A stretch of DNA of 64,000 nt, from the NCBI GenBank assembly GCA_017512705.1, contig JAFWEX010000150.1, positions 124,001 through 188,000 on the forward strand, given 5' to 3'. This DNA is from Paenibacillus sp. GTDB taxonomy: Bacteria > Bacillota > Bacilli > Paenibacillales > Paenibacillaceae. A program made the position numbers and the translations under genes. The notes beneath the pieces were generated by a model. That model was not told the DNA's origin, searched no databases, and worked only from the letters and a program-made list of their open reading frames with translations. This document shows positions 1 to 8,207 of this stretch, piece by piece (position 1 is the stretch's first letter; each line of letters opens with the position of its first letter).

Positions 1-462
1 CTCGATCAGTTCTTTTGTTTGATCCTCAGGGATCGTTACCCATTGGTCACCCACTTGAGAGTAAATGTTATCGGAAGTGATATATTGCTTCACATTTTGC
101 ATACCTTGTCCAGGCATATCCAACTCTACCTCTTGATAGATCGTCATTGGATCTTTGATGATATCCATTTTCAGAGAAGTTTTAACTTCCTGATCCTGAG
201 ATTGCTCACCAGCAACCACTTTGATTTTCTGATCAATATTAGCTTCAGTAGTGAAGCTTTTCAGTGCTTTCGATGCTTCACTTGTTTTTGCAAGCAATTC
301 ATCCAGTGTAGGTACAGCTGCTTTCTGTTCAGCTGGTTCGTTGCTTTCAGTTGCTGTTTCGTTTCCTGCTGACGGCGTTGCGGATTTATCTGTCTCGTTT
401 CCACAAGCTGCCAAGCTTACTGCTAGTAATGCCCCAATCATAATTGTTGTCCACTTCTTCAA
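1..462 (-). CDS. Secreted lipoprotein, LppX/LprAFG-like (DUF6612-type), C-terminus outside window
   Basis: Only the first 154 codons are inside the window; the gene runs off the left edge. The start is a TTG at 462-460, preceded by AGGAGG (476-471) with 8 nt spacing. The product begins with a short basic stretch and a hydrophobic signal segment ending in a lipobox LAAC, so Cys20 is the expected lipidated residue and the protein should sit on the outer face of the membrane. After a Ser/Glu/Ala-rich linker comes a region starting near residue 50 with alternating strands and repeated 'K..T..MDI..DP' texture, as in the LolA/LppX-like lipoproteins common in Paenibacillus. The substrate is unknown. 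The signal peptide and lipobox are seen directly; the fold assignment is inference. Confidence 0.75.
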   Translation of the reverse strand, partial: MKKWTTIMIGALLAVSLAACGNETDKSATPSAGNETATESNEPAEQKAAVPTLDELLAKTSEASKALKSFTTEANIDQKIKVVAGEQSQDQEVKTSLKMDIIKDPMTIYQEVELDMPGQGMQNVKQYITSDNIYSQVGDQWVTIPEDQTKELIE

Positions 463-585
463 GTTGATATCCTCCTAAAAATTAAAAAGTAATGAGACCA
501 TTAAACTATTAACCAATAATTTCCGATATTAATCATAATACAGGAGTTCTCTCTGTTATGGAAGCTTATTTGGAAAAACTAATAA

Positions 586-1008
586 TTACAAAAAGCGATT
601 TTTAATCTCAGGTGTGGGCAACATACATGCTTCATCTTTCCCAAACCAGCGATACCGATTACGCGCAACCCAGTTATACGCCACATTCCGAATGAATTTG
701 GGCACGATTATAAACACATAGAGCAAGGGATATGGAAATTTTAGTCCTTTGGCCAGTTTTAGAGCTGCGGTCGAGCGTGTGTAGTATTCCCCATCTTCAA
801 TCAGTACAAACGTATCCATGCTGTCTGTACTCAAGCCACCCTTTTCTAATAATTCCTTTGCTACATCCGACTGAAGAGAAGCAAAATGATATTTCCCTTC
901 CGGGTCACGTTTGATAATCCACTTCGTTATTCCCTGACAGAAATGACACACCCCGTCGACAAGAACAATCGAATGTCCTTCATGTTGATCCTCATAAGCT
1001 GCTGTCAT
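586..1008 (-). CDS. DCC-family thiol-disulfide oxidoreductase (DUF393, YuxK-like)
   Basis: A 140-residue cytosolic protein with the family-defining DxxCxxC motif: Asp18-Gly-Val-Cys21-His-Phe-Cys24 follows a hydrophobic first strand. DCC proteins have a thioredoxin-like fold and are predicted thiol-disulfide oxidoreductases; their physiological substrates are mostly unknown. Length and motif placement near the N-terminus are normal for the family, and the C-terminal 'NRYRWFGK' region is also typical. The ATG at 1008 has an AGGAGG site with good spacing. It is monocistronic as far as can be seen; its neighbours have different functions and give no pathway. Confidence 0.85.
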   Translation of the reverse strand: MTAAYEDQHEGHSIVLVDGVCHFCQGITKWIIKRDPEGKYHFASLQSDVAKELLEKGGLSTDSMDTFVLIEDGEYYTRSTAALKLAKGLKFPYPLLYVFIIVPKFIRNVAYNWVARNRYRWFGKDEACMLPTPEIKNRFL

Positions 1009-1111
1009 AATGGTAGCCTCCTATTTGTTGCTGTTAGAATACTTACCCACTTTGAACCAACTTTCTCGCTGAATCTAAACTTTATACGTTTATATTTTCT
1101 ATTCCAAAAAA

Positions 1112-1137
1112 GAAAAAAAGCGTAGGCATATGCCCAC
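1112..1137 (-). terminator. Intrinsic terminator of the 1157-1438 gene
   Basis: On the minus strand a short GC-containing stem (1137-1122, GTGGGCA/TGCCTAC) is followed by a run of seven U residues. It lies just downstream of the stop codon at 1157. Confidence 0.55.
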
Positions 1138-1156
1138 ACTCATATTTGTGCACCAA

Positions 1157-1438
1157 TTACTCAGCTTCAGCTAGTGCTTTTTCGATCCATTCGTCCGACA
1201 TTTGTTGATGCAAGTCACCTGACCATTGATCCATACATTTACAGATGAAATCTTTACGACATACAGGGCAAGGAGTTTTCTGCAGACGGCTGATCGCAGT
1301 CATTTTCCAATCTGGAGATTTGGAGTAGAATACACGGCATTTTGTACCATCCACCAGTTGTAACGTAAATTCGTACAGTCCGTCTTTTTCATTTTTGCTG
1401 GCTACTTGCAATTGTGCGATGCTTGGTCTATAAGACAT
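1157..1438 (-). CDS. Small uncharacterised protein with a CxxC...CxC zinc knuckle
   Basis: Product of 93 residues that I do not recognise by name. I start it at the ATG at 1438 because AGGTG (1449-1445) lies 6 nt upstream; a longer reading from a TTG at 1459 has no ribosome binding site. The N-terminal half is a beta-rich region, and the centre holds Cys57-Pro-Val-Cys60 and Cys66-Lys-Cys68, which probably bind one zinc ion. The C-terminus is an acidic helix. Such short cysteine-knuckle proteins are common as 'hypothetical protein' in Paenibacillus. It sits next to a second small zinc-ribbon gene on the same strand but has its own ribosome binding site and terminator. No function can be stated. 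Confidence 0.7.
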   Translation of the reverse strand: MSYRPSIAQLQVASKNEKDGLYEFTLQLVDGTKCRVFYSKSPDWKMTAISRLQKTPCPVCRKDFICKCMDQWSGDLHQQMSDEWIEKALAEAE

Positions 1439-1543
1439 GGATATCACCTGTGAATTCAAATTTGGTTCATGCTAACCGCACTGACTTTTTTCAGTACTAG
1501 GTCATATTAAAGAAATTTTAGGTCGATGTCAACTCACGTATGC

Positions 1544-1789
1544 TTATCCACCAAACAAAATATCCAGTATCGTTCCAACCTGTCCCTGTTTCTTGCCTTT
1601 CAACACATCTGGATTAAAAACTTCAACGTGCCCACATGAGTTACAGCTTACAAATAAATAGTGGTTGTGTTGAATATCAAATACTTTACTGAGACCCGCT
1701 CCCGACATGGAGACTTCCTTAATACTGCAATCTGTCCCCCGGCATTTGGTGCATACAAATCTTCTCTCAATCATTTCTTCTATACTCAT
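1544..1789 (-). CDS. Zinc-ribbon domain protein, 81 aa
   Basis: Short protein with two cysteine pairs, Cys13-x2-Cys16 (plus Cys21) and Cys49-x2-Cys52, separated by a strand-rich segment containing 'HNHYLFVSCNSCG'. This is the layout of a single zinc ribbon as in the small nucleic-acid-binding-like zinc ribbon proteins of Bacillota. The start ATG at 1789 is preceded by a purine-rich GGGGG site at about 6 nt. The glycine-rich C-terminus ('LDILFGG') is a recurrent ending in this family. No partner or pathway is visible from the neighbours. Confidence 0.75.
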   Translation of the reverse strand: MSIEEMIERRFVCTKCRGTDCSIKEVSMSGAGLSKVFDIQHNHYLFVSCNSCGHVEVFNPDVLKGKKQGQVGTILDILFGG

Positions 1790-1899
1790 GAACGTCCCCC
1801 CTTATGGAATATGTGGCATGAAGTGACTGTTCTGTTATGTAAAAGAGTACGTGCTGATACGGGAAAAATATGCTTCCCTATTCCCCAGATAGGGAAATA

Positions 1900-1927
1900 A
1901 AGCCCTGCTGACTAGCAGCAGGGCTTG
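1900..1927 (-). terminator. Intrinsic terminator of ohr
   Basis: Strong stem-loop AGCCCTGCTG...CAGCAGGGCT (1901-1924) followed on the minus strand by a T-rich stretch, 36 nt beyond the ohr stop codon. Confidence 0.8.
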
Positions 1928-1962
1928 TACTATAACATCAGGTATCGCTGGATACCCCGCGG

Positions 1963-2382
1963 TTAAACTACATTCAATACAACGTCGATGTTACCGCGTG
2001 TTGCTTTGGAGTATGGGCAGAAATCATGTGCTTTGCGAGCAAGCTCCTCAGCTTGACTATGATCTACTCCAGACATACTCACGTCCAGACGCACCGCTAG
2101 TTTGAACCCATCATCCGCAGGATCTTTACCGATGGATACATTGCTGGTTACCACCACGTCTTCCAGTTTAACTCCCGCTTTGCGAGCTACATTAGCCAGG
2201 GCACTCTCATAACATGCACCGTAACCAGCTGCAAATAATTGTTCAGGGTTTGTTCCTTCTCCACCAGCACCGCCCAGCTCTTTCGGCATTTTCAGATCAT
2301 GCTGCAGTACACCATCCGAAGAAGACACCGAACCTGTACGTCCACCTTTCACCGTTGCTGTTGCTGTATATAAAGCTTCCAT
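1963..2382 (-). CDS. ohr: Organic hydroperoxide resistance protein (Ohr/OsmC family)
   Basis: A 139-residue peroxidase that reduces organic hydroperoxides with a redox-active cysteine pair, using a lipoyl-type reductant in known Ohr proteins. Both catalytic cysteines are visible: Cys57 in 'GYGACYESAL' and Cys122 in 'DFCPYSKATRGN'. The first sits at the start of the central helix and the second in the conserved C-terminal signature. Length is typical. The ATG at 2382 has GGAGAG upstream. No ohrR-type MarR gene lies beside it, so regulation is not apparent here. It is monocistronic with its own terminator. Confidence 0.93.
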   Translation of the reverse strand: MEALYTATATVKGGRTGSVSSSDGVLQHDLKMPKELGGAGGEGTNPEQLFAAGYGACYESALANVARKAGVKLEDVVVTSNVSIGKDPADDGFKLAVRLDVSMSGVDHSQAEELARKAHDFCPYSKATRGNIDVVLNVV

Positions 2383-2582
2383 CAGAATCTCTCCTTCGCT
2401 ACTGAAGTTTTAACTGCCTACATTTTCTTTTTAAACTTCTGGCTCGATTTGAAACGCCTGATCGTTTCTTTATCATCATGTACATCTCGCTTCTTTTCAT
2501 CCATCCCTGTTATAAACCAACTTTTTTTACAGCAAGGGACAGATATAAAAAAACATTCGCCACATTTTTGTCTGAACACATA

Positions 2583-2604
2583 AAAGTTGCACTAGACAAA
2601 AATT
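2583..2604. promoter_or_regulatory. Candidate MntR-type operator upstream of mntH
   Basis: The segment AGTTGCACTAGACAAAAATT (2585-2604) resembles the imperfect palindrome bound by the manganese repressor MntR in Bacillus, and it lies about 170 nt before the mntH start in an AT-rich upstream region. The resemblance is partial and is judged by eye only. Confidence 0.3.
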
Positions 2605-2769
2605 TTTGAATGTATACAATGTAAATATAAACATATAAATTCAGATATATAAAATGTCACTTTGATCATATTCGTATGTTACAGCATTCGAGCCAAACAC
2701 CTCGTAAAAATGGTTTTCATTCCGGCTTTAAGCCGCCCCTATTCTATTGTAAAGTCAGGTGATCCATGC

Positions 2770-4122
2770 ATGCGTAAGAAAAATCCGTTTAATCCCTCAT
2801 CCAAGGGATACTCGTCTGTAGCCGGAATGGCCCCTTCGCTAGGTGAAGCACACAGTTCAATGAAGGTACCGAAGAATACAGTGTGGTGGAAAAAGTTCCT
2901 TGCCTTTGTTGGCCCAGGGTATCTGGTTGCCGTCGGTTACATGGACCCTGGAAACTGGGCCACAGATATCGCAGGCGGATCCCAGTTTGGATACGCCTTG
3001 TTATCCGTCATTCTCATTTCCAATGTAATGGCTGTGGTTCTGCAATCCCTCGCAGGTAAACTAGGCATCGCCACCGGTCGCGATCTGGCTCAAGCCTGTC
3101 GGGAACGTTTCAGTACCCCCGTTGTGTTAATATTATGGATTCTATGCGAGTTGGCAATTGCGGCTACTGATCTGGCGGAAGTCATCGGCTCAGCAATCGC
3201 TCTCAAGCTTCTGTTTAATATTCCCATGCTGTACGGAGTCATTATTACTGCTGTAGATGTGTTACTCATACTCGTGCTGCAAAACAAAGGATTCCGTGCA
3301 CTGGAGACACTCGTCATCGTACTGATGGCAACTATTGCTCTCTGTTTCGGAATTGATCTTGTCCTGGCACAGCCTGATGTGGGAGGAGTTGTTCGAGGGT
3401 TTGTTCCAAGCGGGGAGATTTTGCAAAATCCAGCCATGCTATACATTGCGATAGGCATTATCGGGGCTACAGTCATGCCGCACAATCTGTATCTTCATTC
3501 ATCCATAGTACAGACCCGTCAGATTGAGCAGACGACTCAAGGAAAAAGAGAAGCCATTCGCTACACCACAATGGATTCAACCATCGCTCTGTCGCTGGCC
3601 CTGTTCATTAACGCAGCGATCTTGATCGTATCCGCAGCCGTATTCCATAGCGCGGGCATGACCCAGGTAGCCGAAATCTCAGATGCCTATCATCTGCTAA
3701 CTCCGCTGCTGGGTACAACCATTGCTAGCATCCTGTTCGGTGTAGCTTTGCTCGCCTCAGGCCAGAACTCTACCCTTACAGGCACACTCGCAGGGCAGAT
3801 CGTCATGGAAGGCTTCCTGAATATCCGTATTCCAGCATGGCTGCGCAGACTGGTCACCCGCCTGATCGCCATTATCCCGGCAGTCATCGTCACTGCCATT
3901 GCAGGTGAACACGGGACTGAAGAGCTGCTCATCTTCAGTCAGGTCATTCTTTCCCTTCAACTGCCGTTTGCTGTTATTCCTCTCGTCATGTTCACAAGCG
4001 ACAAAAAAAGCATGGGGCCTTTTGTAAACAAACTATGGCTCCAGATCGTTTCCTGGATCATTGCTACGATCATCGTCGTACTGAATGTGTATTTGATTAT
4101 CCAGACAATCATGCTGTTCTAA
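2770..4122 (+). CDS. mntH: Nramp-family divalent metal (Mn2+/Fe2+) transporter
   Basis: Proton-coupled manganese/iron importer of the Nramp family in the cytoplasmic membrane. The chosen ATG at 2770 gives 450 residues and has AGGTG (2757-2761) 8 nt upstream; the reading frame stays open back to 2662, but that extension has no binding site and no family-like sequence. The metal-binding DPGN motif of TM1 is at residues 59-62, the TM6 '[10 protein letters not shown]' motif follows in mid-protein, and there are about eleven hydrophobic segments. The N-terminal 45 residues are polar and cytosolic. It is monocistronic and converges with the HAD gene. Mn-dependent repression would be expected for the family. 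Confidence 0.93.
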   Translation: MRKKNPFNPSSKGYSSVAGMAPSLGEAHSSMKVPKNTVWWKKFLAFVGPGYLVAVGYMDPGNWATDIAGGSQFGYALLSVILISNVMAVVLQSLAGKLGIATGRDLAQACRERFSTPVVLILWILCELAIAATDLAEVIGSAIALKLLFNIPMLYGVIITAVDVLLILVLQNKGFRALETLVIVLMATIALCFGIDLVLAQPDVGGVVRGFVPSGEILQNPAMLYIAIGIIGATVMPHNLYLHSSIVQTRQIEQTTQGKREAIRYTTMDSTIALSLALFINAAILIVSAAVFHSAGMTQVAEISDAYHLLTPLLGTTIASILFGVALLASGQNSTLTGTLAGQIVMEGFLNIRIPAWLRRLVTRLIAIIPAVIVTAIAGEHGTEELLIFSQVILSLQLPFAVIPLVMFTSDKKSMGPFVNKLWLQIVSWIIATIIVVLNVYLIIQTIMLF

Positions 4123-4139
4123 CCTATATATAAAAGGAG

Positions 4140-4829
4140 TCAGCTGGTAGCTCCATCTGGTATAAGCAGTGGCAGCAGTTCATCCAGCGACTCTACTGTC
4201 CAGTCTGCACGTTCTTTATCCGACAGATCCGGCTGGAACCTTCCGTACCCCTGCAAAATACGAATGGTTCTCATGCCCAAACTGCGCGCAGGTATGATAT
4301 CATTATCGATTCGATCTCCGATCATAACCGCTTCGCCGGGTGCACATCCAGCCTGTTTCAGAGCAACCACATACAGCTCCGGATCAGGCTTGGATAATCC
4401 TTCTTCTGCCGAACAGGCCAGAACATCCACATATTTCCGAAGCCCATAGCTTTCCAGCCTCACTTCAGTCCCAGGACTCTGATTAGCGATGATACCAATG
4501 CGGTAGTGTTGTGAAAGTTGCTTTAGAACGTCAGCTGCATGAGGAAAAGGCTTCTCCAGCTCTTTACAAAACTTCAACTTGTCCTGAATCTGATTGCGGT
4601 GATCTTCATCATGAATATATGTACGTATGGCAACTTTCATCGGCCATTGCTCATAATTTCGGTAACACATTGCGAACAGTTCTCGCACCGCCTCAATCTT
4701 TACTGGATAGCCATAAGCATTAGCCTCACGAACGAATTGCCCGATAATATCGTCTACCGGTTCCCATTCGTCTACCAGCGTGTCCCCTACATCAAAAAAC
4801 AACCACTTCAATCCTGCAATATCCAGCAC
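4140..4829 (-). CDS. HAD-superfamily hydrolase (phosphatase-like)
   Basis: Predicted phosphohydrolase of 229 residues. The start is the GTG at 4829, which has AAGGAGG (4843-4837) 7 nt upstream; an ATG further out at 4883 lacks a site. HAD motif I appears as Asp13-Val-Gly-Asp16-Thr, motif II as the Asn/Ser region in 'GIIANQSPGTE', motif III as the Lys in 'SKPDPELY', and motif IV as 'MIGDRIDNDI'. A helical cap lies between motifs I and II, as in subfamily I enzymes. The substrate cannot be told from sequence. It converges with mntH, with only 17 nt between the stop codons. Confidence 0.82.
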   Translation of the reverse strand: MLDIAGLKWLFFDVGDTLVDEWEPVDDIIGQFVREANAYGYPVKIEAVRELFAMCYRNYEQWPMKVAIRTYIHDEDHRNQIQDKLKFCKELEKPFPHAADVLKQLSQHYRIGIIANQSPGTEVRLESYGLRKYVDVLACSAEEGLSKPDPELYVVALKQAGCAPGEAVMIGDRIDNDIIPARSLGMRTIRILQGYGRFQPDLSDKERADWTVESLDELLPLLIPDGATS

Positions 4830-4883
4830 GCCTATTCCTCCTTGTAAGCCGCAGGTTCTCCCCAGCATTCTTGCTGTATCCAT

Positions 4884-4917
4884 AAAAAAAGAAGACCCAC
4901 GACAAGCATGAGTCTCC
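4884..4917 (-). terminator. Intrinsic terminator of the RCK_N-like gene
   Basis: Minus-strand stem GGAGACTCA/TGGGTCTTC (with two G-U pairs) followed by seven U residues, 60-90 nt beyond the stop codon at 4974. Confidence 0.6.
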
Positions 4918-4973
4918 TCAAAATTCCGTTAGTCTATACCTGCGATTATAGCAGGCGCCTTACAAGGGATCAA

Positions 4974-5402
4974 TCACATGCTGCTCGCTTCAGCTTCAGG
5001 CTTATTGCAACTATTAAGAAGAAAGCCAACTTCTCCGTTGAGCGAGTATACAATTTTGTCCGCACCCATGCCACGATAAATTCCTTTGGGATGGCTTTGC
5101 TCCGTGATTACACACAAGGATTTTGATGTCCACGAGCGACAAATCTGGAGATAGCGGCAAGTCAAGTTTAAACTGTTTTCGAAAATGAATACATTACCTA
5201 CACTAGCTTGCGGCAAAAACCATTTTTCAGCGGCCGCTGTATTCATGCGGATAATGTGTTCTACGCCAATTCGGCGAAGTTTGCGCTCTTCATCAGCACT
5301 GTTCGTCAAAACCGCAAACGGCATTTTTTTGTACATCAGTAACTTTACAAATTTACGTCCAGCTTCATTCGGAGCCGTGACTAGAATCATCTCTTTATCC
5401 AT
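4974..5402 (-). CDS. Stand-alone RCK_N/TrkA_N-like protein under c-di-AMP riboswitch control
   Basis: A 142-residue cytosolic protein. The ATG at 5402 is preceded by GGGAGG. It opens with a hydrophobic strand and glycine turn ('ILVTAPNEAGRK', residues 5-16) and later contains 'GVEHII', 'NVFIFENS' and a final 'GMGADKIVYS' motif. This is the order seen in Rossmann-type RCK_N domains of Ktr/Trk potassium channels, where 'lGAD.vv.P' is typical. The nucleotide-binding glycine motif is degenerate, and there is no RCK_C domain, the part that binds c-di-AMP in KtrA-type proteins. The upstream leader is a ydaO/yuaA riboswitch with its own terminator, so expression should fall when c-di-AMP is high. 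A role in potassium or osmotic homeostasis is inferred from that control. It may instead be a different Rossmann-like protein. Confidence 0.7.
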   Translation of the reverse strand: MDKEMILVTAPNEAGRKFVKLLMYKKMPFAVLTNSADEERKLRRIGVEHIIRMNTAAAEKWFLPQASVGNVFIFENSLNLTCRYLQICRSWTSKSLCVITEQSHPKGIYRGMGADKIVYSLNGEVGFLLNSCNKPEAEASSM

Positions 5403-5433
5403 TCTTCGTTCCTCCCTTGGCGTGAAAAGACAA

Positions 5434-5473
5434 CAAAAAAGAAGCGTGGGGACCAAGGCCTCCGAAACGCTTC
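5434..5473 (-). terminator. Riboswitch expression-platform terminator
   Basis: On the minus strand GAAGCG (5473-5468) pairs with CGCTTC (5446-5441) around an internal stem, followed by seven U residues (5440-5434). It lies between the c-di-AMP aptamer and the ATG at 5402, where ligand-dependent termination would act. Confidence 0.85.
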
Positions 5474-5499
5474 TTAAATAACCCATGACGAAATCGCCA

Positions 5500-5665
5500 T
5501 GAATCAGCGTGCGGTTTGTTGCCTCTCCCTTTAACGCTTACGAGGTTAGCTGACGGATTCGGGCGCGAGAGTCGCCCTATTTCCGGTTGCAACCGGAAAA
5601 TTCACCCCATGGATGTCTGCTGTTGTAACACAGCCCATCCTGTTGGTTCCCCCGTTTTCCACTCA
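5500..5665 (-). ncRNA. Cyclic di-AMP riboswitch (ydaO/yuaA class)
   Basis: Read on the minus strand, the leader contains the conserved blocks of this class in the right order: GGGGGAACC near 5653, ATGGGGTGAAT near 5610, the GGGCGACTC...GCGCCC hairpin, CCGAATCCGTCAGCTAACC (about 5564-5546), then CGTAAGCG and GGGAGAGG (5528-5521). A variable stem (CCGGTTGCAACCGG) is inserted after the GGTGAAT block, as is usual. The aptamer is followed by an intrinsic terminator and then the RCK_N-like gene. In characterised cases ligand binding favours termination, so this is expected to be an OFF switch. Confidence 0.93.
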
Positions 5666-6005
5666 CTACGAATGGAAACTCAGCGATTAAAACATCGTTC
5701 GTTTATCTTGAGCATAAAATCGATCGATATTATCGTTTGTTTCGTTTTTAAATACAACTTCATTATAAATCAAATCACGATATGAATCATACACCGCCGG
5801 CATGATCATGTAAAGTGTAGACAGATCACTGAATCGTCAGATTTCCAGAGATAAACTCACATAATAACGCTTACATCCCGTTTATACGCTACCCAACTCT
5901 TTCAAGCTATCTAATTCTTATCCGCACAAAATTACTCAAATGTCCCTCTTCCAAAAATGGTGAAACCATACGATTACTTATCTTAATGTTAAACTGAAAT
6001 AAATT

Positions 6006-6034
6006 TTGCATTATTCAATTGTTTAAAATATACT
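6006..6034 (+). promoter_or_regulatory. Sigma-A promoter of the glutathione peroxidase gene
   Basis: TTGCAT (6006-6011) and TATACT (6029-6034) are separated by exactly 17 nt; transcription would start near 6041, ahead of the GGAGG at 6058. Confidence 0.55.
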
Positions 6035-6070
6035 ATAACCATCAAACATAATATGATGGAGGCGATCCCT

Positions 6071-6547
6071 ATGTCAGTCTATGATTTCAAGGTAAACACC
6101 CTCCGCGGGCAAGAGATTGAGATGTCCCAATATCGCGGCAAAGTGTTGTTAATTGTAAACACTGCAAGTCAATGTGGTCTCACACCTCAATTCAAAGGTT
6201 TACAAGAACTGCAGGATAAATTCCAAGATGCTCCGTTCGAAGTACTCGGATTCCCCAGCAACCAATTCGCACAGGAAAAAGGGTCTTCCGATGATATTGC
6301 GGAGTTCTGTCAGATGAACTATGGCGTAAGTTTCCCTATGTTTGAAAAGATTGACGTTAACGGTTCAAGCGCTCATCCGCTCTTCCAACATATTACGAAA
6401 GAAGCGCCAGGCCTTCTTGGATCCAAAGCAATTAAATGGAATTTCACTAAATTCCTTGTAGATCAGGACGGGAAAGTTGTGAAACGATATGCCCCGCAGA
6501 CTACACCAGATAAAATTGAAGAAGACATTCAAAAACTGCTTAAATAA
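6071..6547 (+). CDS. Glutathione peroxidase-family thiol peroxidase
   Basis: A 158-residue peroxidase of the Gpx/BsaA family, thioredoxin fold, cytosolic. The peroxidatic residue is Cys35 in 'NTASQCGLTPQF' (cysteine in place of selenocysteine), with the conserved 'GFPSNQF' Gln-bearing loop and the 'IKWNFTKFL' Trp/Asn motif completing the catalytic tetrad. Bacterial homologues of this type usually use thioredoxin rather than glutathione. I start at ATG 6071 because GGAGG (6058-6062) sits 8 nt upstream; the ATG at 6053 lies before that site. It is monocistronic with its own promoter and terminator. Confidence 0.92.
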   Translation: MSVYDFKVNTLRGQEIEMSQYRGKVLLIVNTASQCGLTPQFKGLQELQDKFQDAPFEVLGFPSNQFAQEKGSSDDIAEFCQMNYGVSFPMFEKIDVNGSSAHPLFQHITKEAPGLLGSKAIKWNFTKFLVDQDGKVVKRYAPQTTPDKIEEDIQKLLK

Positions 6548-6573
6548 TTCCATTTCATACAGAAGGATAACCC

Positions 6574-6623
6574 AAAAAGCCATTCTAAGCTGAGATTCTA
6601 CTCAAGCTTTAGAATGGCTTTTT
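6574..6623 (+). terminator. Intrinsic terminator of the peroxidase gene
   Basis: Long stem AAAAAGCCATTCTAAGCT / AGCTTTAGAATGGCTTTTT with U tails on both strands, about 27 nt after the stop codon. Confidence 0.85.
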
Positions 6624-6691
6624 GATGTATGTTCTTATGAAAGACCTTACACTGTCAGAGATATATCTTACAACTACGGAAACAAGCAAAA

Positions 6692-6720
6692 AAGAAGCTC
6701 TCCATTAAGGAGAGCTTCTT
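6692..6720 (-). terminator. Intrinsic terminator of tRNA-Leu (proximal copy)
   Basis: Perfect stem AAGAAGCTCTCC/GGAGAGCTTCTT with an ATTAA loop, followed on the minus strand by a U-rich run, 18 nt beyond the tRNA 3' end. Confidence 0.85.
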
Positions 6721-6738
6721 AGATCATTCTTCATATGA

Positions 6739-6821
6739 TGCGGTCGAGAGGACTCGAACCTCCACGGGTATACACCCACTACCCCCTCAAGATAGCGTGT
6801 CTGCCATTCCACCACGACCGC
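6739..6821 (-). tRNA. tRNA-Leu (anticodon GAG), copy A
   Basis: The minus strand folds as a class II tRNA: acceptor GCGGTCG/CGACCGC, anticodon loop CTTGAGG giving GAG, a long variable arm and a GGTTCGAGTCC T-arm. The discriminator is A and the CCA end is not encoded. It is identical over its whole length to the copy at 9870-9952. The 395 nt between this tRNA and the ureF-like start are AT-rich with no other feature that I can support. Confidence 0.95.
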
Positions 6822-7232
6822 ATGTCGTAAATTATCGGCAACAGAAATTATGATACCAGAATTAATTCTAAAAGTAAAGCATTTAATTAAGATGCAAGTC
6901 GAAAAGTTTAATTCAACTTATATGATCTAAAGTTTATATAGAAATTCAAAGAACGAACATAAATGATGATAAAGCACATATCATTAACCTGATTCGACAA
7001 ATGAGGATTTTGGGACATATATAACATAAACCGAATTTTGTATGTTAACTTATATAACACAAAACTTTATTCATATTATAATTTACTTATAACTCCCTAT
7101 ATACACTTGACAAATTAAGGATAAATATGTGAATATATATACCATAAACCTCTCGAAACGGATTTAATTAACTATGAAAGGACGCTTTCACGTAACTAAA
7201 CATAACACAAATGCATTAGGAGGTTGAAAGTG

Positions 7233-7934
7233 ATGAATCGCGGGAATAAGTTGCTTGATTATGTGAAACTGCTTGATCCCTCTATTCAATTAGGAGGCTT
7301 CACCCACTATTTTGGTATTCACACCCACATGAATGAAGGTACGATTCGAACAGGCGAAGATCTCGAATCATTCATGCGTTGTCAGTTACACCCCACCCTT
7401 GTTCGTCTCGAAGGCATGGCAATCAAAGGCATCTATAATGCAATAGATCACCAGGATACATGGCGAATCGCACTCGTCGACAAACTTGTCCATGTACAGC
7501 GAACCCCCTCTGAATTAAGAGAACAAGCCAAGACCACAGGCAAACGATTAATCAAACTATCTCGCGCTCTGCACCCCTGGATCGACTTCAGCCCGCTTGA
7601 GGAAATCTTCGAAAAGTATCATTCCGTGGGCTGCCTCCCCACAGTTCACGCATGGATCAATCACCATCTCGACATCCCCGTTGAAGAGACGGTCCTTGGT
7701 TACTTGCATTCAGCCATGAATGCCTGCGTATCCGAAGCCTGCAAAGTCATACCTCTTAGCGAAAATTTCACTCAAGAGCTTCTCGCTCGTCTTGCCGCAG
7801 ACCTTGAAAATGAATGGATCACAATTAACACCAATTCCACAGATACACACAAGTATCCTCCACCCATGTCAATGAAGTCATTATTCCCCAGCTTTCATAT
7901 GCTTGGAGCAGGGCTCCATGCTTACAGAGCTTAA
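7233..7934 (+). CDS. UreF-like urease accessory protein, orphan
   Basis: A 233-residue all-helical protein resembling UreF, the accessory factor that, with UreG and UreD/H, guides nickel insertion into urease. Family hallmarks are the early 'DPSIQLGGFTHYFGI' segment, the 'HPTLVRLEG' helix and the C-terminal 'FPSFHMLGAGLHAYR' resembling the UreF end. The start is ATG 7233, with AGGAGG (7218-7223) 9 nt upstream; the TTG at 7224 is too close to that site. No urease structural gene or ureE/G/D lies in the window, which is unusual, so it either serves a urease operon elsewhere or has another role. It sits alone between tRNA genes. Confidence 0.78.
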   Translation: MNRGNKLLDYVKLLDPSIQLGGFTHYFGIHTHMNEGTIRTGEDLESFMRCQLHPTLVRLEGMAIKGIYNAIDHQDTWRIALVDKLVHVQRTPSELREQAKTTGKRLIKLSRALHPWIDFSPLEEIFEKYHSVGCLPTVHAWINHHLDIPVEETVLGYLHSAMNACVSEACKVIPLSENFTQELLARLAADLENEWITINTNSTDTHKYPPPMSMKSLFPSFHMLGAGLHAYRA

Positions 7935-7977
7935 AAGAATCCTCGTATCTCTTCCACGCCTGTAATGAACAGTTTCT

Positions 7978-8020
7978 TAAACACGCCGCACCCTCGCTGG
8001 CGTGTTTTTATATTTTTTCC
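7978..8020 (+). terminator. Intrinsic terminator of the ureF-like gene
   Basis: AAACACGCC...GGCGTGTTT stem followed by a T-rich run (TTATATTTTTT), 44 nt after the stop codon. Confidence 0.85.
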
Positions 8021-8207
8021 GATTAATATCCACAAATAAAAACGTAATTACGTCATAATAATTCATAAAATACACTTTTTTCCGTATTTTTTAATTGTTA
8101 GATGACTGTTTTACGTATATAATGGAAATTATAGCTCGCATCTACATTCATCTTACACCAAGAATAACCTGCTGCAAATCCAAAAATTCATTCAGGAGTG
8201 AGCCCTT

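Noticed and set aside
2662..2769. N-terminal extension of MntH
   Set aside because: No ribosome binding site and no Nramp-like sequence; the AGGTG site favours the ATG at 2770.
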